Below the pieces are notes generated by a model. It was not told the DNA's origin. It was given only the letters and a program-made list of their open reading frames with translations, and made no database searches. A program made the position numbers and the translations under genes. Of a stretch of DNA of 5,753 bases, positions 1 through 5,753 are shown piece after piece. This DNA comes from an uncultured Synergistales bacterium (lineage in GTDB: Bacteria > Synergistota > Synergistia > Synergistales > Aminobacteriaceae): NCBI GenBank assembly GCA_905233515.1, contig CAJOEQ010000148.1, positions 1 to 5,753 on the forward strand. The letters run 5' to 3'. The stretch's first letter is position 1; the number at the start of each line of letters is the position of its first letter.

Positions 1-60
1 ATTAAATCTAAATTTCACAGCAGAAACGTAATTAATTATTCACGAGATAAAGCAGGCGCG

Positions 61-99
61 CGGGACTCACTCAATAAAAAAATTATCGGGACTCAGTCA
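61..99. repeat. Short direct repeat, two copies 26 bases apart
   Basis: The 9-mer CGGGACTCA occurs at 61-69 and again at 87-95. The match extends to GGGACTCACTCA (62-73) against GGGACTCAGTCA (88-99), which differ at one base. The second copy forms the left arm of the hairpin described at 76-121, and the first copy could pair with the same right arm (AGTCCC, 110-115). There are only two copies and the unit is short, so this is not a CRISPR array. It may be a duplicated terminator arm or a piece of a dispersed intergenic element. The rest of 1-124 is AT-rich and shows no gene. Confidence 0.5.
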
Positions 100-121
100 T
101 TTGCGGCCAAGTCCCTTTTTT
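76..121. terminator. Probable intrinsic terminator, possibly bidirectional
   Basis: GGGACT (88-93) pairs perfectly with AGTCCC (110-115) around a 16-base loop. On the plus strand the stem is followed at once by six T (116-121). On the minus strand, reading out of the gene that ends at 125, the stem is followed five bases later by seven T (the A run at 76-82). It is therefore well placed to end the minus-strand gene at 125-916, and could also stop plus-strand transcription entering from the left. The stem is only six base pairs with a large loop, so efficiency is uncertain. Confidence 0.55.
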
Positions 122-124
122 AGT

Positions 125-916
125 TTATTTCGTGTTTAATTTGCTTGATAATTCCATAACAAAATCTTTAACATTTTGAGTGATTTGTCCGTCATTGTAA
201 TAATTATCGAATAAATACACTCCTCCGGCAATAATTGCAACGACTAATATAAACGTAAATAACGCTCTTGCAAAGCCCGGTTTTGCGTCAAAAACTTTTT
301 TAGTGAGTTCCTGCGTTAAATTATTGACCTTATTAATTAAATTCGAGTCCCCGTTTAAAATATCCTGCTTTAATTGCGCGCCTTCTGAATTAATAAGCGA
401 CTCTGCCTCATTAAATTTTTTGCTCATGATTAGAGAGTTTATATCATTCTGCAATTTTTCGAGCTTGGCATTAACAAATTTTGTGAGAAATTCCCCGACA
501 TGCTGGGCTATAACGGGATTTTTTGCGGCGGCGAACTGCTTTATATCTGCTACACTTTGAGCCGAAATAATTTGCTGAGTCATTCGCTTTAAATTCTCTG
601 AGCATGAATTAATAATCTCGTCAGCACGTGAATTAACGCGATTCAATAAAGCATAATCATCAGTTATGACTGATTTTATTTCGTCCTGAAGTTTGCTTGA
701 TTCTGACTTGATAAAATTCTCGACTTCAGACAAATTTTTATCGCAAATTAATTTATCAGCGTCATTCTTGAGATTATATAATGCCTGCTCGGTCAAATTA
801 TTTAAAGTCTCCTGCACAGCCCGTAAAGTCTGCTCACTGATATTTGAACTATCAAGTTTATCAACGATTGCTGCGAGTTCTTTAATGGTAGAAGCTGATT
901 TAATTTCTTGAGTCAT
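125..916 (-). CDS. Helical membrane-anchored protein with an internal duplication (unknown function)
   Basis: A 263-residue protein from the start chosen here; I do not recognise a family. An upstream in-frame ATG at 958 would add 14 residues. I prefer the ATG at 914-916 because AGAAAGGA (927-934) lies upstream of it and the predicted transcription start (about 955) falls after the ATG at 958. Residues 1-205 are rich in K, E, N, Q and S with heptad-like hydrophobics, so helical or coiled-coil structure is expected. They consist of two related units: MTQEIKSAS at residue 1 matches MTQQIISAQ at 112, and residues 51-101 align with 157-204 at roughly one third identity by hand alignment. One hydrophobic segment (218-236) follows R217 and precedes an acidic DNYYND stretch, so by the positive-inside rule the long N-terminal part is cytoplasmic and about 27 residues lie outside. 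It is transcribed divergently from the SYLF/YcxB pair. A cytoplasmic scaffold or envelope-associated role is possible but is inference. Confidence 0.85.
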   Translation of the reverse strand: MTQEIKSASTIKELAAIVDKLDSSNISEQTLRAVQETLNNLTEQALYNLKNDADKLICDKNLSEVENFIKSESSKLQDEIKSVITDDYALLNRVNSRADEIINSCSENLKRMTQQIISAQSVADIKQFAAAKNPVIAQHVGEFLTKFVNAKLEKLQNDINSLIMSKKFNEAESLINSEGAQLKQDILNGDSNLINKVNNLTQELTKKVFDAKPGFARALFTFILVVAIIAGGVYLFDNYYNDGQITQNVKDFVMELSSKLNTK

Positions 917-926
917 GAAAAAATTT

Positions 927-934
927 TCCTTTCT
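927..934 (-). promoter_or_regulatory. Ribosome binding site that decides the start of the 125-916 gene
   Basis: On the minus strand the sequence reads AGAAAGGA, followed by ten AT-rich bases and then the ATG at 916. The alternative ATG at 958 has no purine-rich block at a usable distance and lies at or before the predicted transcription start. Confidence 0.6.
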
Positions 935-961
935 GTAAAAATATAAACTATCACGCAAAAT

Positions 962-990
962 ATATTAATAGCCGCTCATGAATTAAGCAA
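962..990 (-). promoter_or_regulatory. Predicted promoter of the duplicated anchored-protein gene
   Basis: On the minus strand a -35-like TTGCTT (985-990) is separated by exactly 17 bases from a -10-like TAATAT (962-967). Initiation would fall near 955, giving a leader of about 40 nt before the ATG at 916. It is back to back with the plus-strand promoter at 1010-1036, only about 20 bases away, so the two transcription units may interfere with each other or share control. Confidence 0.5.
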
Positions 991-1009
991 GATAAAAATT
1001 TCGTAAATC

Positions 1010-1036
1010 TTGAAATATAATTAGCTGGGCTATAAT
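1010..1036 (+). promoter_or_regulatory. Predicted promoter of the SYLF-YcxB gene pair
   Basis: A perfect -10 hexamer TATAAT (1031-1036) is preceded by TTGAAA (1010-1015), a good -35 match, with a short 15-base spacer. A second TATAAT (1016-1021) lies between them but has no good -35. Initiation near 1043 would leave a leader of about 28 nt that contains GGAGG (1055-1059). Confidence 0.5.
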
Positions 1037-1070
1037 ATAAACAATATTTTTTTCGGAGGTAAATTTTAGC

Positions 1071-1733
1071 ATGAAAAAATTAGCTTTACTTGTATTAATT
1101 ATAACGGCATTTACGGCGAGTGCGGCATTTGGCGATGCAAATAGCGTAATCGAGTCTGCTACGGCAATGGTAAACGAATTAGCTTCAGAACCTGACGCTT
1201 CAGACATGGCCGAGTCCCTCAAAAGTTCATACGCGATCGCATTAATTCCCTCAATGTTTAAGGCTGGCTTTGGATTTGGCGGTTCATACGGTGAGGGCTT
1301 AATACTCGTGAGAAAAGACGGCAAATGGTACGGGCCAAGTTTCTACAATATTGGCGGGCCTTCTGTAGGATTTCAAATCGGAATTGAGAGCGTTTCTCTT
1401 TTACTCTCAGTCGTAAATGAACGTGGAGTAAGAGCTTTCTTAAACAGTAAAACAAAACTGGGCGGAGATGTAGCTATAGCAGCGGGGCCGGTTGGAAGAC
1501 GTGCAGAGGCAGCAACTGACGCACAGGCAAAGGCTTCAATTTACAGCTATTCAATCAGCAAGGGACTTTTTGCGGGGTTATCTCTTGAAGGCTCAGTAAT
1601 AAGTATCAGCGTTAAACACAACTCTCAATACTGGGGCAATAGAATAACAGCTTCAGAGGCAATTACTAAACCTGCAACTGATAAAAGAATTCAGCCGTTA
1701 ATTAAGGCACTAAATAATTTGATGAGCAAATAA
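1071..1733 (+). CDS. SYLF/Ysc84-type lipid-binding domain protein, secreted
   Basis: A 220-residue protein. The N-terminus (MKKLALLVLIITAFTASAA) is a typical Sec signal peptide with likely type I cleavage around residues 18-21. There is no lipobox cysteine, so it is probably soluble outside the membrane (periplasm or cell surface) rather than a lipoprotein. The remainder matches the bacterial Ysc84/SYLF family, whose eukaryotic members bind phosphoinositides. Visible signatures are GFGFGGSYGEG (66-76), the DGKWYGPSFYNIGGPSVGFQIG stretch (83-104), AAGPVGRRAEAATDA (137-151), and SYSISKGLFAGLSLEGSVI (159-177). The length is usual for the family. GGAGG (1055-1059) sits 11 nt before the ATG. Only three bases separate its stop from the next gene, so the two are co-transcribed. 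Bacterial members have no firm function; envelope lipid binding is inferred from the family. Confidence 0.93.
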   Translation: MKKLALLVLIITAFTASAAFGDANSVIESATAMVNELASEPDASDMAESLKSSYAIALIPSMFKAGFGFGGSYGEGLILVRKDGKWYGPSFYNIGGPSVGFQIGIESVSLLLSVVNERGVRAFLNSKTKLGGDVAIAAGPVGRRAEAATDAQAKASIYSYSISKGLFAGLSLEGSVISISVKHNSQYWGNRITASEAITKPATDKRIQPLIKALNNLMSK

Positions 1734-1736
1734 AAA

Positions 1737-2300
1737 ATGTCAAGCTGCTTTTACCGTGCAAATATAGAACACGACTCGAAAACTATTCAAGATTTATACA
1801 GGACGAATTATTATACTTATTATAAATCGCGAATAATTTTAAGATTTTGCGCGGGGTTATTCATGATAATTATTTGCGTGGCTGCGAATTTGGCACTATG
1901 GGCGAAAGGTTTATTATTATTAGTCGGAGCTTGGCTTGTGTCGACTCCTGATTTTCCTGCTCAAATGATGGCCGATAAAGTTTTGCAGTCTCGTAAAAAA
2001 TTCCCCGTTATGAAATATGAATTTCTTGACGAGTTTATAAATATTTCCGGTGAAGGCAGCATGAAAATTTATTATAAAAATTTGCAGAAATTGATTCATG
2101 ATGAGGAAAATTATTATATATTCACGTCTCGTGATAGTGTATGCATGATTAATAAAGCCAGTCTAGCACCCCCCGAGCTAGAAAATTTTCAAGATTTTAT
2201 CTCGGCAAAAACGGGGCTTAAATGGCAGCAAAATAAATTTTTCCTCGCTATGAATTTAAGTGATTTAAGAGAAATTTTCAGGGCAGACTCGCAAAAATGA
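1737..2300 (+). CDS. YcxB-like two-helix membrane protein
   Basis: A 187-residue protein, probably of the YcxB-like family. A short N-terminal segment with a Tyr-rich patch (TNYYTYYKSR, 23-32) leads into a helical hairpin of two membrane segments (about 33-50 and 53-70). The cytoplasmic C-terminal half has the family's usual pattern: a strand ending in a gene-wide SGEGSMKIYYKNLQKL block (104-119), then DEENYYIFTSRDSVCMINKASL (122-143), where the last part corresponds to the usual iPKxxF element. The ATG starts three bases after the stop of the SYLF gene. There is no strong Shine-Dalgarno of its own (only GATGAG inside the end of the upstream gene), which points to translational coupling. Its TGA stop lies in the loop and stem of the downstream terminator. 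The molecular function of YcxB proteins is unknown to me; with its neighbour it looks like an envelope-associated pair. Confidence 0.8.
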   Translation: MSSCFYRANIEHDSKTIQDLYRTNYYTYYKSRIILRFCAGLFMIIICVAANLALWAKGLLLLVGAWLVSTPDFPAQMMADKVLQSRKKFPVMKYEFLDEFINISGEGSMKIYYKNLQKLIHDEENYYIFTSRDSVCMINKASLAPPELENFQDFISAKTGLKWQQNKFFLAMNLSDLREIFRADSQK

Positions 2301-2320
2301 GCCTGTCCTGTTTTTATTTT
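2279..2320 (+). terminator. Strong intrinsic terminator of the SYLF-YcxB operon
   Basis: Bases 2279-2290 pair with 2299-2310 to form a 12-position stem with one G-T pair (2283/2306) and one mismatch (2287/2302), closed by an 8-base loop. TTTTTATTTT follows at 2311-2320. The YcxB gene's stop codon (2298-2300) lies inside the hairpin, and the T tract overlaps the stop of the convergent LacI gene. Read on the minus strand the hairpin is followed only by AAAATTTCTC, so it serves mainly the plus strand. Confidence 0.85.
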
Positions 2321-3329
2321 ATGAGAAACTTTCACGAAGAATTAATCTCGGTTGAATTACTGCGTGTTCAGGAGTTAATGACCCTGCAGAAATTTTTTTA
2401 TTTAAGATTTTAATTATATTGCGGGCTATCTCGTCATTCGGCAATTCTATAACGCTCAAAGACGGCAAAGAATACGCGGTGATTCCTGAAGAGTTTAAAT
2501 CTACTGTTAAAATCTCTAAATTTTTCGGCACATTAATATTTAAATCGTGAAGAGCTTTTAACGCTCCTACAGCAATAGAGTCAGAATCACAAAAAACGGC
2601 CTTAGGTTTTTTCTTGAGTTCGCAATAATCCGCCGCAATGTAATAACCGCCGTCTAAAGTGCTTTCATTCCTGATAATATTCTCGTATTCGACGTTGACT
2701 CCGTAATATTTGCAGTGTTTCAAGAAAGCCGAGACTCTCAAGTTAGACGATAAATAGCCGTTATTTGACGCAAAGACTCCGGCTGAGTGAATACCTTTTC
2801 TGACAAATTCACGCGCTGCAATCTTCCCTAACATATCATTATCGATTGATACAGTAGAAAATTTTTCAGACTCGCGATTAATTAACACGACCGGCATTAA
2901 AAGACTCATGCTCTCTAAATGCTTTATATCGTCTTCAGTACATGCGCCGATTATTACGCCGTTATAGCCTCTTTTAGTCAAATCGTCGTCAAATGCTTCA
3001 AGATTTCCGGCCTCATAAGATTGTATTACAAGCTCACAGTCAAATTTTGATGATTTTATTTCATGTGATAATGCATTAATTAAACTTGCAAGAAAATTGA
3101 CTCTAAAATCAAGCGGCCAGAAAAAAGCAATCACAGGGGACTGCTTATATTTTGAACGAAGACGGCGCGCGCTTAAATTTGGCTGATAACCTAATTCACG
3201 CATGGCCTCTTTGATTCTTTCCTGAGTCGATTCAGGTATAGAACGCTCCTTTGATTTATTATTCATCACGATAGATACAGTAGCAACAGACACACCTGCA
3301 AGCCGCGCTACATCTCTAATTGTTACCAT
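2319..3329 (-). CDS. LacI-family transcriptional repressor
   Basis: A complete 336-residue LacI/GalR-family regulator. The N-terminal helix-turn-helix spans residues 3-24 (TIRDVARLAGVSVATVSIVMNN; the family's usual VSxVLN appears here as VSIVMNN). The hinge helix with the minor-groove leucine is NLSARRLRSK (51-60). The periplasmic-binding-protein-like effector domain fills about 65-336 and keeps family landmarks: VSIDND (160-165), the GIH motif (179-181), FCDSDSIAVGALKAL (246-260), NVPKNLEILTVD (266-277) and the closing PRLILRES (327-334). It should bind a palindromic operator as a dimer and respond to a small molecule, in this family usually a sugar or purine; the ligand cannot be read from the sequence. 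GGGAG (3343-3347) sits 13 nt before the ATG. It is divergent from the rnf operon, so that operon or the gene itself is a possible target. No sugar gene lies nearby. Confidence 0.96.
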   Translation of the reverse strand: MVTIRDVARLAGVSVATVSIVMNNKSKERSIPESTQERIKEAMRELGYQPNLSARRLRSKYKQSPVIAFFWPLDFRVNFLASLINALSHEIKSSKFDCELVIQSYEAGNLEAFDDDLTKRGYNGVIIGACTEDDIKHLESMSLLMPVVLINRESEKFSTVSIDNDMLGKIAAREFVRKGIHSAGVFASNNGYLSSNLRVSAFLKHCKYYGVNVEYENIIRNESTLDGGYYIAADYCELKKKPKAVFCDSDSIAVGALKALHDLNINVPKNLEILTVDLNSSGITAYSLPSLSVIELPNDEIARNIIKILNKKISAGSLTPEHAVIQPRLILRESFS

Positions 3330-3488
3330 GTTAATATTTCAACTCCCATAAATTATAAGCAAAATGTTATTTTATCATGAAGATAATATAAATCACATTA
3401 ATCATTAATCATTCTTGTTACTATAAATAAAAATCTCGCAAATATGAGCAATAATTTTATCAGCAAAAAATTTTGTGAAAATATAAGC

Positions 3489-3494
3489 TATAAT
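3489..3494 (+). promoter_or_regulatory. Candidate -10 element of the rnf operon promoter
   Basis: A perfect TATAAT, in the same GCTATAATA context as the SYLF promoter, lies 55 bases before the rnfC ATG. The position 17 bases upstream (3466-3471, AAAAAT) is a poor -35 match, so the promoter may need an activator or lie elsewhere. Initiation would fall near 3501. Confidence 0.4.
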
Positions 3495-3530
3495 ACATTA
3501 AAATCATATTAAAATTTTTACATATTTTGA

Positions 3531-3536
3531 GGGGAG
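3531..3536 (+). promoter_or_regulatory. Ribosome binding site marking the true start of rnfC
   Basis: GGGGAG, preceded by GA, lies 13 nt before the ATG at 3550. That ATG opens with a typical RnfC N-terminus. This shows that translation is meant to start here and not at the ATG at 3804, which has no comparable site. Confidence 0.65.
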
Positions 3537-3549
3537 TGTTTATATTAAT

Positions 3550-4907
3550 ATGTACTTGCCGACATTTTTAGGGGGAGTCCATCCGCCTGAAGGTAAAAGA
3601 ATAAGGCAATAGAAATTTTACGGCCTGAAGACTCGCGTGAATTCGTTTATCCTTTATCGCAGCATATCGGCGCGCCCTGTGCTCCAATCGTAGCTAAGGG
3701 TGATGAGGTCAAAGCCGGTCAAAAAATTGCAGACACTGAAGCATTTGTATCAGCTCCAATTTTCTCGGCTGTATCTGGAGTCGTTAAAGAAATTGCGCCG
3801 CGAATGACCGTATCAGGAAGTATTGAAAATTGTATAGTAATCACAAGCGACGGAAAATATACGCCTGCACCTTCTTTACTTGACGAGTTAGGACACAAGC
3901 CCGCACCCAGTGAATACGTGAAATTAATTCGTTCTGCTGGAATAGTGGGACTCGGTGGAGCCTGCTTCCCGACTCATGTAAAATTATCGCCTCCGCCCGG
4001 CAAAATTATCAAATGGGTTATAGTCAATGCTGCTGAGTGTGAGCCTTATTTGAGCTGTGATAATAGACTCATGATTGAGTCACCTGATGAGATTATACGC
4101 GGACTCGGTTATGTTCTTGAGATATTCCCGGAGGCTCAAGGAATTATAGCGATCGAAAATAATAAGCCTGAAGCTATAAAAGTTATGAGCGAACACAACA
4201 ATAACGCGAAAATTAAAATCATGCCTCACACTGTGAAATATCCGCAGGGAGCAGAAAAAATGTTAATTTATTCTGTAACAGGTCAAGAAATCCCCGTAGT
4301 TCCTGCATTGCCTGCTGATGTAGGGTGCATAATTCTTAATACTCGCACGACTTGGCAAATCTGCAAAGCCATTGAAGAAGGGAAGCCCTTAACTGAGCGC
4401 GTAATTTCTGTAACTGGTGATGCAATTTCTGAGCCTAAAAATTTACAGGTACCATTAGGACTCTCTGTTCGTGAACTTACAAATTATTGCGGAGGATTCA
4501 AGGATGACCCCGTTAAAATTCTTGCAGGCGGGCCTATGATGGGTCTTGCAATGCGTTCTATAGATGTCCCGGTCGTAAAAGGCACTTCGGGAATTCTAGC
4601 ACTCACTAAAAAATTTGCGTATCTAGCTGAAGAGTCAGCCTGTATCAGGTGCGCAAAATGTGTTGAGGCCTGCCCTATGCACTTAGAGCCTACATTTTTA
4701 GATCACGCAGTAAGACGCAGAGACTATGAAACTTTTGACGCTCATAACGGTATGAACTGCATAGAGTGCGGTTGTTGTGCATATGTTTGTCCGGCATCAA
4801 GACATTTGACTCAAAGCTGTAAAGACGGAAAAGCCGCAGTTACTGCAATGAGACGTAAAGCAGCCGCCGCCGCTAAAGCAAAACAGGAAAAACAGGAGGC
4901 GAAATAA
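3550..4907 (+). CDS. rnfC: Rnf complex subunit RnfC, reading frame broken after codon 20
   Basis: RnfC is the membrane-associated subunit of the ferredoxin:NAD+ oxidoreductase that carries [4Fe-4S] clusters and passes electrons between NADH/flavin and the complex. Restoring one base gives 452 residues, a normal length. Numbering with that correction: GGVHPP (8-13); PLSQHIGAP (35-43); a lipoyl-like barrel-sandwich segment (about 50-82); the glycine-rich nucleotide/flavin segment GLGGACFPTHVKL (134-146); NAAECEPYL (160-168); and two cluster motifs, CxxCxxCxxxCP at Cys365/368/371/375 and Cys404/407/410/414. An Ala/Lys/Gln-rich tail ends the protein. As written, the frame from 3550 stops at TAG (3610-3612), and the remainder continues in another frame to 4907. 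The longest uninterrupted ORF begins at ATG 3804 (367 codons), but that methionine is internal to the family alignment and lacks a ribosome binding site. Nothing downstream looks decayed, so a sequence error or a very recent mutation is more likely than an old pseudogene. rnfD follows after four bases. Confidence 0.93.
3594..3612 (+). other. rnfC: Frameshift site inside rnfC
   Basis: The frame opened at 3550 runs MYLPTFLGGVHPPEGKRIRQ and then meets TAG at 3610-3612. The conserved continuation (AIEILRPEDSREF and onward) is in the frame beginning at 3606, which is closed upstream by TAA at 3594-3596. The break must therefore lie between 3595 and 3612 and equals one missing base or two extra ones. 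The only homopolymer is AAAA at 3595-3598; a fifth A would read GKKNKAIEIL and join the frames cleanly. I see no canonical X_XXY_YYZ slippery heptamer here. Confidence 0.88.
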
Positions 4908-4911
4908 TATC

Positions 4912-5753
4912 ATGACAAAACTTGTAGTATCTTCTTCACCTCATGTGCATTCAGAATTTAGTACAAGCAAAATCATGTGCACGGTTATATGTGCGCTTAT
5001 ACCTGCAGGAATCACAGGCGTATATTTTTTAGGTCTAAGATCTCTCGCAGTAATAGCGGCCTGCATAATTGCTTGTGTCTTGAGTGAATTTATATGGAAT
5101 AAATTTGTAATGCACCGTAAAAGCACTATAAATGATTTATCAGCTGTAGTAACAGGTTTATTACTTGCTTATAATTTGCCGCCGACGATTCCTATTTGGA
5201 TGGCAGTTTGCGGGAGTATCTTTGCGATCATAATCGTTAAAGAATTTTACGGCGGAATAGGCTGTAATATCGTGAATCCCGCTTTAGCAGCCCGAGCAAT
5301 GATGTTAATTTCTTGGCCGACTGCTATGACAACATGGACAGTGCAGGGAATTTCAGGCGCGACTCCTTTAGCAGCAATGAAGGCCGGTAGCATCGCAAAT
5401 ATTCCGTCATATTGGAACATGTTAGCTGGCAATATGGGCGGCTGTATAGGTGAAACGAGCTCAATTTTATTAATTCTCGGAGGTCTTTATTTAGTCTGGG
5501 AAGAAGTAATCTCATGGCGAATCCCCCTGACTTATATTTTAACGACTGCGATTTTAGCGGCATTATTTAAGCACGGCGGATGGATGTATCCTTTACATGA
5601 AATCATGACGGGCGGTTTATTACTCGGAGCTATTTTCATGGCTACTGATTATACGACTTCGCCGATGACGGAAAAGGGACAATATATTTATGCATTCGGG
5701 TGCGGTTTGCTGACTGCTTTAATAAGAACATGGGGCGGCTATCCTGAAGGCGT
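4912..5753 (+). CDS. rnfD: Rnf complex membrane subunit RnfD (3' end beyond the window)
   Basis: RnfD is the polytopic inner-membrane subunit (homologous to NqrB) that carries covalent FMN and takes part in coupling electron flow to ion transport. 280 codons are present; family members usually run to about 310-350 residues, so only the last part is missing. Visible signatures: DLSAVVTGLLLAYNLPP (75-91), FYGGIGCNIVNPALAARA (112-129), the flavinylation motif SGAT (148-151, with Thr151 as the expected phosphoester-FMN site), GNMGGCIGETS (173-183), ATDYTTSP (244-251) and IRTWGGYPEG (271-280). Several hydrophobic helices lie between these motifs. AGGAGG (4894-4899), inside the end of rnfC, lies 12 nt before the ATG, and four bases separate the genes, so they are one operon. 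FMN attachment would need an ApbE-type flavin transferase, which is not in this window. rnfG, E, A and B would be expected next. Confidence 0.96.
   Translation, partial: MTKLVVSSSPHVHSEFSTSKIMCTVICALIPAGITGVYFLGLRSLAVIAACIIACVLSEFIWNKFVMHRKSTINDLSAVVTGLLLAYNLPPTIPIWMAVCGSIFAIIIVKEFYGGIGCNIVNPALAARAMMLISWPTAMTTWTVQGISGATPLAAMKAGSIANIPSYWNMLAGNMGGCIGETSSILLILGGLYLVWEEVISWRIPLTYILTTAILAALFKHGGWMYPLHEIMTGGLLLGAIFMATDYTTSPMTEKGQYIYAFGCGLLTALIRTWGGYPEG

Larger units (their letters stand above)
3330..3549. promoter_or_regulatory. Divergent regulatory spacer between the LacI gene and rnfC
   Basis: This very AT-rich 220-base spacer carries the signals for both neighbours. On the minus strand a TATAAT lies at 3352-3357 with a weak TTCATG (3376-3381) 18 bases before it. 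Initiation there would start on top of the repressor gene's Shine-Dalgarno, so a promoter further upstream may be the real one. A 7-base unit CATTAAT is repeated in tandem at 3396-3402 and 3403-3409, with a partial third copy. I looked for a LacI-type palindrome with a central CG and found none convincing. No riboswitch-like structure or small gene is evident. Confidence 0.5.

Noticed and set aside
303..911. Plus-strand open frames opposite the duplicated anchored-protein gene
   Set aside because: The minus-strand frame is longer, has a promoter and ribosome binding site, and shows coherent domain structure; the plus-strand frames do not.
2162..2182. Six-base-pair hairpin (TCTAGC/GCTAGA) around a run of six C inside the YcxB-like gene
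   Set aside because: It is inside a continuous reading frame with no T tract, and the expected family residues continue through it, so it is probably incidental.
3396..3413. CATTAAT tandem repeat as a CRISPR-like or operator array
   Set aside because: Only two and a half 7-base units in very AT-rich DNA with no spacers and no dyad symmetry of LacI-operator type; chance is a sufficient explanation.
3571..3612. Programmed -1 frameshifting in rnfC, with GGGGGAG (3571-3577) as a stimulating Shine-Dalgarno-like element
   Set aside because: No slippery heptamer exists in the only permitted stretch (3595-3612); re-pairing AAA onto TAA would mismatch. The purine run simply encodes the conserved GG of GGVHPP, and RnfC is not known to use recoding.
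3804..3806. ATG at 3804 as the natural start of rnfC
   Set aside because: It lies inside a conserved segment, has no ribosome binding site, and 85 codons of well-conserved RnfC sequence precede it in the same or the shifted frame.
5247..5563. Two overlapping minus-strand open frames across this stretch
   Set aside because: They are antisense to the clearly conserved rnfD gene and show no family resemblance or ribosome binding site.

Overview
The window reads as chromosomal DNA from an AT-rich, probably strictly anaerobic bacterium. The best clue to lifestyle is the start of an Rnf operon (rnfC then rnfD, the order of the rnfCDGEAB operons of clostridia and other anaerobes). A Synergistota- or Firmicutes-like gut or sediment anaerobe would fit, but nothing here fixes the phylum. 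Most genes have a recognisable Shine-Dalgarno sequence set unusually far (10-13 nt) from the start codon.

Layout, left to right. Positions 1-124 hold no gene I can support, only a short direct repeat and a hairpin that looks like a terminator. A minus-strand gene (125-916) encodes an unrecognised helical protein with an internal duplication and one C-terminal membrane anchor. Its promoter lies back to back with that of a plus-strand pair: a secreted SYLF/Ysc84-type lipid-binding protein (1071-1733) and a small two-helix YcxB-like membrane protein (1737-2300). A strong intrinsic terminator, which contains the second gene's stop codon, closes this pair. A convergent minus-strand gene (2319-3329) encodes a complete LacI-family repressor. 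A 220-base AT-rich divergent spacer (3330-3549) separates it from the Rnf operon.

The Rnf complex is a membrane ferredoxin:NAD+ oxidoreductase that couples electron transfer to Na+ or H+ export. RnfC carries the two [4Fe-4S] clusters and the NADH/flavin-binding part. RnfD is the membrane subunit with a covalently bound FMN. Here rnfD is intact up to the window edge, with its flavinylation motif present. rnfC is interrupted after 20 codons by a one-base frame change in a short A-rich stretch (about 3595-3612), yet the protein on both sides of the break is well conserved.

I see no mobile element, CRISPR array, tRNA or rRNA, and no clearly new multi-gene system. The items most worth a second look are the rnfC frame break, the LacI regulator placed divergently to rnf, the duplicated anchored protein beside the SYLF/YcxB pair, and the long Shine-Dalgarno spacing.
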